Shown here: positions 58,760 to 64,000 of the stretch, piece after piece
Layout of the letters: every line of letters starts with the position of its first letter
How positions within the stretch are numbered: the first letter of the stretch is position 1
NCBI RefSeq assembly: GCF_009184865.1
Contig: NZ_CP045096.1
Span: forward strand, 3,348,001-3,412,000
Direction of reading: 5' to 3'
From: Streptomyces phaeolivaceus
GTDB lineage: Bacteria > Actinomycetota > Actinomycetes > Streptomycetales > Streptomycetaceae
DNA: 64,000 bases
Notes under the pieces: model-generated
What the model saw: only the letters and a program-made list of their open reading frames with translations
Databases searched by the model: none
Told to the model about the DNA's origin: nothing
Translations under genes and position numbers: made by a program

Positions 58760-58996
58760 TCATGCCTGCGGCAGCTCAGTGACGAACGTCCCCACCCCCG
58801 GCTGCATCTGCGCCAGCCCCGCCGCCCGCAGCTCCGTCAACACCCTGCGCGCCGTCATCTGCGCCACCCCGAACTCGCCCTGCAACGCCAACACGCCCGG
58901 CAACTGCGACCCTGGCGGATACGTCCCATCGGCGATCCGCTCCTCGATGACCGCGTACATCTGCCGCCATCGCGGTACGTCCGGCTCCCACTCCAT
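58760..58996 (-). CDS. Small GntR-type regulator
   Basis: A 78-residue protein that is just the winged helix of the GntR family (WRQMYAVIEERIADGTYPPG, GVLALQGEFGVAQMTARRVL, LRAAGLAQMQPGVGTFV) without an effector domain. It is read leftwards against the late operon. GntR proteins such as KorSA keep integrative Streptomyces elements silent. Its promoter region holds three CCTAG repeats. Confidence 0.86.
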   Translation of the reverse strand: MEWEPDVPRWRQMYAVIEERIADGTYPPGSQLPGVLALQGEFGVAQMTARRVLTELRAAGLAQMQPGVGTFVTELPQA

Positions 58997-59050
58997 GATC
59001 GTGACGCTAGGTTCGATAGCCTCACTCAGCGAGACGAGAGAGCTTGGTTC

Positions 59051-59075
59051 GCCTAGCGGGCCTAGCTACCTAGGT
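59051..59075. promoter_or_regulatory. Three CCTAG repeats with 9-bp period (GntR operator candidate)
   Basis: GCCTAGC at 59051 and 59060 and ACCTAGGT at 59068 lie in the 150-bp gap between the leftward GntR gene and the rightward gene at 59147. CTAG is rare in such GC-rich DNA, so three close copies stand out. Confidence 0.6.
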
Positions 59076-59146
59076 CTACGCTGCACAGAGAACACCCCCG
59101 CACCGTGCGACCGGCCGGGGGTATGGACGACTGATGTGGAGTCGAC

Positions 59147-59350
59147 ATGGCGAACACTACGCGCCCGGCCGCCACCACCGACAGGCCTCCCGCGCGGCGG
59201 TACTGCTCGTGGCACCAGGGCTACGACCGCACCGTCCGCCTCGTACAAATCACCGCCGACCAGGGCTCCGGCACCGGCACCCCCGACCTGTACGCCTGCG
59301 CCCCCTGCCGCACCGCCTACGACCTCACCCCCATCCAGGGCCACGCGTGA
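59147..59350 (+). CDS. Small cysteine-containing prophage protein
   Basis: A 67-residue protein (ATG 59147) with CSWHQGYDRTVRLVQI and CAPC, probably one zinc site. It is the first of three coupled small genes divergent from GntR. Confidence 0.7.
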   Translation: MANTTRPAATTDRPPARRYCSWHQGYDRTVRLVQITADQGSGTGTPDLYACAPCRTAYDLTPIQGHA

Positions 59351-59538
59351 CCGCCCGGACGCTGCCCACCGTCTGGCAGCTGACCCCCGGCCAGCGCGAC
59401 GCCACCCGCTGCGTCTGGTGCAGCACCCCCCTCGACCACAACGCGGTTCACGCCGGGATAGCCGTCGGCTACTGGGGCGCCCACAACCGATCCGTCGGCG
59501 TCTACGCCTGCCCCACCTGCCACGGAGGAGCGAAGTGA
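59347..59538 (+). CDS. Small zinc-ribbon protein
   Basis: A 63-residue protein (GTG 59347, overlapping the previous stop) with CVWC and CPTC, a clear zinc ribbon. Function unknown. Confidence 0.7.
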   Translation: MTARTLPTVWQLTPGQRDATRCVWCSTPLDHNAVHAGIAVGYWGAHNRSVGVYACPTCHGGAK

Positions 59539-59714
59539 AGCCGAAGCAGCCGAAGGTCATCCCCGCCAAGGACATCCCGCCCGCACCCCGAGGCATCGCC
59601 GGTTACTGCTGGGCCGAGCACCCTAAGACGCTCGTCCACTGCACCGAGCCCATCGGCCATGAGGCGTGGAACCCCGAGCACTACCACCCGTACACCAAGA
59701 CCACCTGGCGCTAG
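59535..59714 (+). CDS. Small prophage protein
   Basis: A 59-residue protein (GTG 59535 behind GGAGGAG) with two Cys and several His (GYCWAEHPKTLVHCTEPIGH), which may bind a metal. Its end overlaps the convergent XRE gene by 4 bp. Confidence 0.65.
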   Translation: MKPKQPKVIPAKDIPPAPRGIAGYCWAEHPKTLVHCTEPIGHEAWNPEHYHPYTKTTWR

Positions 59715-60088
59715 TCCGGTCTCCCTGGTGCCGGTCCTCGGATATCGCCGGCGCCCGGGGTGGCCGCCCCGCTATCAGTGCCGTAAGGGGCGGCCTGGGT
59801 GGGCCCGCCGCACTCGTCCCCCGTCGCGGCGGCGGGCCCATCCACCACGAAGCTCAGGTTCGCGCCGAGAACGCGTTCAATCCGCAGCAGCGTCGACAGA
59901 CGGGCGTCCCGCTGTCCCCGCTCCAGCTCGGAGTACTGAGAGCGGTCCATGCCAGCCCGGAGTGCCAGTTGCTCCTGAGTGAGGCCAACGTGGTGCCGGG
60001 CATCGCGGAGCCGATTCCCGAAGGCCTGTCGCCGCTCGTCGAGCTGGCTGCGGTCGGGGGGCGGGGCAGGCATGGGCATCTTGCCCAA
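59711..60088 (-). CDS. XRE-family HTH regulator
   Basis: A 125-residue protein with a well-formed XRE domain (FGNRLRDARHHVGLTQEQLA, RAGMDRSQYSELERGQRD, LLRIERVLGANLSF) and a disordered Gly/Pro tail. Start at ATG 60088 or 60076. It is the last gene before attR and is read inwards. It may be a second repressor, acting alone or with the GntR protein. Confidence 0.85.
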   Translation of the reverse strand: MGKMPMPAPPPDRSQLDERRQAFGNRLRDARHHVGLTQEQLALRAGMDRSQYSELERGQRDARLSTLLRIERVLGANLSFVVDGPAAATGDECGGPTQAAPYGTDSGAATPGAGDIRGPAPGRPD

Positions 60089-60429
60089 CTTGGCCGCTTC
60101 TGATCATGGAGTCTGTAGGCGAATTCGCCCTCAAATTTCAGGCGAGGACGGCAGAATCACCAGGCACCCGCTTGCCCTTGTCGGCGTGGGGCGGGCGGTC
60201 CGAACGGGCGCACGGTACGGGCCCTCGCGCGAGGTACTCATCCGTCCAGATGGCGGAGCCGTGCGTCTTGCCGCCCCGGGCCCCTACAGTGGGCTCGGGG
60301 CGGCGCTCGTTTGCTGGGCGCCGAGTCTCCGCCAATCTCCCCACGAACATTGACCAAGCGCCTCACCTAAGTTTGGTTATCGGCTACCTGCAAAAACACC
60401 AGGTGAGCACAGCGCTTAACCCCGAACAT
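60089..60429. other. Gap between the last prophage gene and attR
   Basis: These 341 bp have no family-like coding frame. An imperfect inverted repeat ACCTG...CAGGT lies near 60386-60404, about 25 bp before the att core, and could be an integrase arm site. Confidence 0.45.
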
Positions 60430-60472
60430 CTTCTAAGCGCTTGGCCGCAGGTTCGAGTCCTGCCGGGGGCGC
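60430..60472 (+). repeat. attR: tRNA-Arg(UCU) 3' half, 43-bp core
   Basis: Identical to attL (17313-17355). Here the bases before the core (AACAT) do not pair with the anticodon stem, so this copy is a 3' fragment only. After the core come CCATTTTTT, giving a T-run but not a clear terminator hairpin. Confidence 0.9.
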
Positions 60473-60874
60473 CCATTTTTTGCAGGTCAGAGCCACTTTC
60501 CAGCCCTTCACGAGATCACCTACGGGGGGCTTTCCCATTGCCCTGAGCGGCTCTTTGACCCTATTTGCACCCTCACATCAGACTCCCCGTCCCGCATACG
60601 TCCCCCGCTTCGGGAGTCGTCGCCCCATGGTCCGCCCTCATCTGCGAGCAGGTCGTGACTGATCAGAGCCATTCTGACGGTCCATCGGAAAGATGCGGAG
60701 CAGGCACCGAAGTGGCGCCCACCCCGTCCCCTGAGCGCTCTGGCGAGGTACCCGCCTCCTGGCTTGATCTCTTGCTCGCCAGGCCACAGCGGAGGGGCGC
60801 GGCCAGTGCATTCGGCCCACTCCAGGTGCAACGTCCGCAACGAGAGCGGTTGTTGAGGAACGCAAGAGGGAACC
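60473..60874. other. Non-coding flank right of attR
   Basis: These 402 bp show no recognisable gene. GCAGGTCAGAGC at 60482-60493 nearly repeats GCAGGTCAAAGC at 17275-17286 left of attL. Confidence 0.45.
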
Positions 60875-61070
60875 ATGACCAGAGCATGGACGGTCTGTGG
60901 GGGCCGGTTCGGGGAGCGCGAAGAACAAGCGCTGGACGAAGGCCTGGTGATCGCCGGTGTCGGGGACCCGCTCTCACACTCTTGTCCCGATGAGGCGTTC
61001 GGCACCGTGGACCGCTGGAAGCACCAACTGCGGCTGTCCATCACGATGGAGATCGGAGACCTCGTCATGG
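60875..61070 (+). pseudogene. Fragment of an Mrr-like restriction protein (N-terminus)
   Basis: ATG 60875 begins TRAWTVCGGRFGEREEQALD and continues EGLVIAGVGDPL, the typical N-terminal domain of Mrr-like type IV restriction proteins, then skips to MEIGDLVMVPHPG, with sequence missing between. After about 61070 the frame no longer looks coding and the Fic frame takes over. So only a deleted 5' fragment remains. Confidence 0.65.
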
Positions 61071-61937
61071 TGCCTCATCCAGGCCCTCGCCGACGCCGGA
61101 GGCGACTTCCGCTACGACGCCGGCCTGCTCAACGGCCTGCACTTCATGCTTCAGGGCCACCACCTCGACAAACGCCCCGGCCGCTGGCGCGACGGGCCCG
61201 TCTACGTCACCAGCCCCGACGACCCTCTGGTCCCGGCCTATACCGCTCCGGACCAGACGGACGTCCCCGCGTTGATGTCGGAGTTCATCGACTGGCTCAA
61301 TGAGGGCGACCTCGACGCCCCGGTCCACGTGCGCGCGTCGATGGCCCACCTCAACCTCGTCAAGATCCACCCGTGGAAGGACGGGAACGGGCGCATGTCC
61401 CGAGCGCTCTCCACCCTTGTGTTCTCCCGCGAGGCCCTGATGCCGCCCGAGTTCTCGTCCATCGAGGAGTGGCTCGGACGGGGCCAGAACACTTACGCCT
61501 ACTACCAGGTCCTGGAGGACGTAGGCGGTCCGCTCTGGAGTCCGGAGCGGGATACACGCCCCTGGATCCGGTTCTGCCTCACCGCCCACCACCGCCAGGC
61601 GCAGCAGGCCCAGCGGCGCTTCGACGTGATGTCCCGCACCTGGACCCGCCTGGTCGAAGCCGTCGAACCAACGGGCCTGGACGAGCGCGTCGTCCACGCC
61701 CTGCTGCCCGCCTTCTCGGACGCGAAGGTCCGCCGCACGGTCTACCAGCAGGACGCCGACCTCAGCGACCAGCAGGCCATCCGCGACATCCGAGAGCTCG
61801 TCGCCCGCGGCTGGCTCGCCCCTCACGGCAAGGGCCGCGCCCGCTACTACGCACCCGGTCCGCCCATGGATCCAGTCCGCGAAGAGGTCCGCCAGTCCAT
61901 GGAGCCGTATGCAGACCCGTACAGACGGAAACGGTGA
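61071..61937 (+). pseudogene. Fic-domain protein, 5'-truncated
   Basis: Fic proteins transfer AMP or related groups to target proteins. The frame is clearly Fic from ALADAGGDFRYDAGLLNGLH on, with the active-site motif VKIHPWKDGNGRMSR and a C-terminal winged helix (LSDQQAIRDIRELVARGWLA). About 80 N-terminal residues of the family are missing and the upstream frame belongs to the Mrr fragment. The catalytic core is whole, so an activity cannot be excluded, but there is no proper start. Confidence 0.75.
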
Positions 61938-62126
61938 CCCGCCCCCCTCGCACACCTGCCCGTAATAGCGAACCTGCCGGTCAGCGGCGGTTCCGCCCTC
62001 GTTGTCAGTGACGCCTTCTACCGTGCCGAGGAGCTGAAGCGGCGGCGTCTGGAGCGGACGCGCAGACCCGGAGCCCACGGCAAGCGTTCAATTTCGCCGG
62101 TCATCCCGCTTATGTCCTGATCACAC

Positions 62127-62145
62127 TTGATAGTGAACCTATCAA
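62127..62145. promoter_or_regulatory. AT-rich inverted repeat upstream of a small secreted protein
   Basis: TTGATAG (62127-62133) and CTATCAA (62139-62145) form a perfect 7-bp inverted repeat with spacer TGAAC, 73 bp before the start at 62219. It stands out as AT-rich and may be an operator. Confidence 0.5.
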
Positions 62146-62218
62146 AATCCAGCAACTGGCAGCGGGAGAGCCAAGTTGTCCCAGGTGCTCATCAAGAGAT
62201 CACCAGAAGGGGACCATT

Positions 62219-62479
62219 TTGGCCACGCAGTACTTCGCGCGCCTCCTCACGGTCCTGGCCACCGCCGGCGCACTCGTCCTCACCACTCCGACCGGAGCGC
62301 ACGCCACCGCGATCGGCTCAACTCCCGTGCGCACCTTCGAATACAGCCTGGGTGGCGTAACCATGAAGGTCCCGACCGGGTGCATGTTCACACACATCAT
62401 CCGGGGCGGCGGGAGGAAGATCACCTACCAGAACGCAGGTGTGGACTGCGCCTTCGTGGCCGCGCTGAGCAGCGGCTGA
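62219..62479 (+). CDS. Small secreted protein
   Basis: An 86-residue protein starting at TTG 62219 behind AGAAGGGG. The N-terminus is a Sec signal peptide (FARLLTVLATAGALVLTTPT, cleavage likely after AHA). The mature part of about 55 residues has two cysteines (GCMF, DCAF) that may form a disulphide. No family recognised. Confidence 0.7.
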   Translation: MATQYFARLLTVLATAGALVLTTPTGAHATAIGSTPVRTFEYSLGGVTMKVPTGCMFTHIIRGGGRKITYQNAGVDCAFVAALSSG

Positions 62480-62590
62480 GGAACAACTCTCCCCAGACCC
62501 TGCCTCGTTATGGGAAGGCGTGCGCCCACCTCCACGTCAATGGAGTCAGGCGCGTGAGCCAGTGCCACCACATCACGAAGTGAGTCACCC

Positions 62591-62836
62591 ATGATCGAGC
62601 AGCAGAACGGCGAGAACTCCGAGCGGGTTCCCGAATCCCGGCGCCGTCGGATCGAGATCGCCGCGTTCCTCGCGGGAGTGACTGTCACGCTCGCCTTCTT
62701 CGCTTTCCTTCCGGGACTTCCCCATGTCATCGACTGGGGAGCCATCCTCCTGTCCCTGCTCATGGGTGGGCTCGCCCGGTGGGGGTGCCGGACCTGGCTG
62801 ACAAGGGCAGCCCGGAAGCAGACCAGGAGCAGGTGA
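62591..62836 (+). CDS. Small two-helix membrane protein
   Basis: An 81-residue protein (ATG 62591) with a charged N-terminus (RVPESRRRRIEIA), two membrane segments (AAFLAGVTVTLAFFAFLPG, IDWGAILLSLLMGGLA) and a basic tail. Unknown function. Confidence 0.65.
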   Translation: MIEQQNGENSERVPESRRRRIEIAAFLAGVTVTLAFFAFLPGLPHVIDWGAILLSLLMGGLARWGCRTWLTRAARKQTRSR

Positions 62837-63169
62837 AGTCCGAAGGACAGCGGTCGTCAGCCCCGGCCCGATCGCCCCGAACTCCCGCGCCGACGCCGTC
62901 ACGGCGTCGGCGCGCGTCACCGGCGGAGCATCTCGAACGGGTCGCCGTGCGTGAGTCGGCTCAAGGACTGCCCGAGGTGGTTCGGATCGTTCGTGGTCGG
63001 GTCGGAACCCGCGTCGTGATCTTGGTCGCCGAGATCGACCGGAAGCACACTCCCGTTCGGGAAGGGTGATCCCCCCGGCGAACGCCGTGACCCCCGGTGC
63101 GCGGGCGCGTTGAAGGGGCGTGCGGCCACGAAGTGGGGGTCGTGCTCACCGATCAAGAAGGAGAACGTG
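62837..63169. other. Intergenic region upstream of the chaplin gene
   Basis: These 333 bp hold one strong hairpin (62886-62914: a perfect stem starting CGCGCCGACGCCG with loop TCA) that may end the upstream gene, and presumably the chaplin promoter. I see no convincing gene. No clear sigma factor consensus could be placed. Confidence 0.5.
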
Positions 63170-63457
63170 ATGTCTCGCATCGCGAAGGCAGCCGTCGTCA
63201 CGCTCGGCACGTCCGCCGTTGTGCTCGGCGGCGCCGGCCTGGCCGCGGCGGACGCGGGCGCCGAGGGCAAGGCCGTCGGTTCCCCGGGCGTCCTGTCGGG
63301 CAACGTCGTCCAGGTCCCCGTCAACGTGCCGGTCAACGTGTGCGGGAACACGATCAACGTCGTCGGCCTGCTCAACCCGGCCTTCGGCAACGTCTGCGTC
63401 AACAAGAGCCACGACAGCCACAAGGGCAACCCCGGCCCGTCCGGCTACGGCCACTGA
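63170..63457 (+). CDS. Short chaplin (hydrophobic aerial-hypha surface protein)
   Basis: Chaplins assemble into amyloid films that let aerial hyphae leave water. The 95-residue protein starts at ATG 63170 behind AAGGAGAAC, has a signal peptide (KAAVVTLGTSAVVLGGAGLA, cut near AAA-D) and one chaplin domain: GSPGVLSGNVVQVPVNVPVN, then CGNTINVVGLLNPAFGNVC with the two conserved cysteines. A His/Gly-rich tail follows. It lacks a sortase signal, so it is a short chaplin. Confidence 0.93.
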   Translation: MSRIAKAAVVTLGTSAVVLGGAGLAAADAGAEGKAVGSPGVLSGNVVQVPVNVPVNVCGNTINVVGLLNPAFGNVCVNKSHDSHKGNPGPSGYGH

Positions 63458-63547
63458 CGAGGCCGACACCCCGAGCGGCACGCGGTACCCGGCCCGTGGC
63501 TCACAGCAGCGACAGCGGCAGCAGGAGCAGCGGCACAGTTTGACGAG

Positions 63548-63577
63548 AAGCCCCCGGCGGTTCACCGTCGGGGGCTT
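63548..63577. terminator. Two-way terminator between chaplin and tyrosinase
   Basis: AAGCCCCCGGCGG (63548-63560) pairs with CCGTCGGGGGCTT (63565-63577), one G-T pair and a 4-nt loop. It lies between two convergent genes. Confidence 0.8.
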
Positions 63578-63635
63578 GTCTCGCTCTCGGGAACGGCTCT
63601 GGGGAACGGCTCTCGGGAACCGCTCCAGGGAACCG

Positions 63636-64000
63636 CTACGCGTACCGGTACACGTTCCCGATCTCCTCCAGCGCCCCCGGAGTCACATTCCAGGGCGGCA
63701 TCCGCTCGTCGCGCGCGACGACCCGCCCGCGCTGCGCGTCACCCCGTGCCGGCGGCTTGGCCGGCAGATAGCGCGCGCCCCGGTGCCGCCGCTGCCAGAG
63801 CGTCCACTGCAGGTCGACGAAGGCGTGGTGCAGCCAGAAGACGGGGTCGTTGACGGAGGCGCCGCCGACCATGTGCCCGCCGACCCACCGGTGCACCCGA
63901 TTGTGGTTGAGCCAGGAGCCGTTGCCGGTCCCCTGCCCCCACCCTTCGAGCCGGTTGCGGAAACCCCCGCGGGTGACGGAGTTCCAGGGGGCCTTGTCGT
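63636..64000 (-). CDS. Tyrosinase, C-terminal part (window cuts the 5' end)
   Basis: Tyrosinase is a two-copper enzyme that oxidises phenols to quinones and leads to melanin. About 121 residues are visible: NRLEGWGQGTGN, then the second copper site NHNRVHRWVGGHMVGG and NDPVFWLHHAFVDLQWTLWQ with its three histidines, then RRHRGARYLPAKPP, and the end GALEEIGNVYRYA. This ending and the RHRGARYLP form are slightly different from the extracellular MelC2 I know, so it may be the second, MelD2-type enzyme. Confidence 0.9.
   Translation of the reverse strand, partial: DKAPWNSVTRGGFRNRLEGWGQGTGNGSWLNHNRVHRWVGGHMVGGASVNDPVFWLHHAFVDLQWTLWQRRHRGARYLPAKPPARGDAQRGRVVARDERMPPWNVTPGALEEIGNVYRYA

Larger units (their letters stand above)
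17313..60472 (+). mobile_element. Complete siphovirus-type prophage, about 43.1 kb
   Basis: Identical 43-bp tRNA-Arg 3'-half repeats bound a set of genes complete enough for a working temperate phage: integrase, repressor and operators, recombination and replication genes, terminase, portal, capsid, connectors, tail chaperones, tape measure, tail tip, endolysin and holin. A long tape measure, a single tail-tube gene and a programmed frameshift point to a long non-contractile tail. No essential gene looks broken, so the prophage may be inducible. Confidence 0.92.

Noticed and set aside
60957..61070. An N-terminus for the Fic protein from the upstream ATG at 60957
   Set aside because: The first 40 residues of that frame are Ser/Arg/Trp-rich and unlike Fic, while a neighbouring frame over the same bases encodes an Mrr-like segment.

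Overview
The window looks like a Streptomyces chromosome. It is very GC-rich, opens many genes with GTG, and carries a chaplin, a tyrosinase, a WhiB-type regulator and Spd-like membrane proteins. Three parts are visible: a chromosomal accessory region with defence genes (1-17312), a complete siphovirus-type prophage (17313-60472, about 43.1 kb), and more chromosome (60473-64000).

Left region. A type I restriction-modification operon (hsdM-hsdS-hsdR, minus strand, hsdR cut by the window edge) diverges from a tightly coupled three-gene operon at 4747-11992. That operon encodes a restriction-endonuclease-like protein with a zinc ribbon, a DinG-like helicase with four cysteines between Walker A and B, and a pPIWI-RE protein, which is a prokaryotic Argonaute relative. 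I read it as the pPIWI-RE three-gene module, predicted to be anti-invader. Beyond it lie a TniQ-like gene, an intact IS3-family element, a NUDIX gene cut by that element, a HAD phosphatase and a DUF5655/nuclease-fold protein.

Prophage. A 43-bp direct repeat of a tRNA-Arg(UCU) 3' half marks attL and attR. The order is: tyrosine integrase; a repressor/early switch with four related palindromic operators; a rightward early block (RecT-like annealing protein, DEDD exonuclease, RuvC-like resolvase, WhiB-like protein, DUF2303 protein, DnaB-like helicase with iteron-like repeats inside its gene); a cluster of Spd-like membrane proteins followed by helically phased direct repeats; a lysogeny-type moron with its own promoter; terminase, portal, scaffold, capsid and connectors; tail tube; tail chaperones with a -1 frameshift; tape measure; tail tip; endolysin and holins; and a GntR/XRE regulatory cluster before attR. 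The most unusual structural feature is a PhoD-like metallophosphatase domain placed exactly where a minor tail protein appears to be split in two.

Right region. Next to attR are fragments of an Mrr-like gene fused to a 5'-truncated Fic gene, then two small secreted or membrane proteins, a short chaplin, and the 3' end of a tyrosinase gene.

How it fits together. The defence genes, IS, broken genes and prophage all sit beside a tRNA-Arg 3'-end att site with no intact tRNA 5' half in the window. This suggests repeated insertion at one tRNA locus. All functional statements are from reading the sequence and recalling families; no database search was run.
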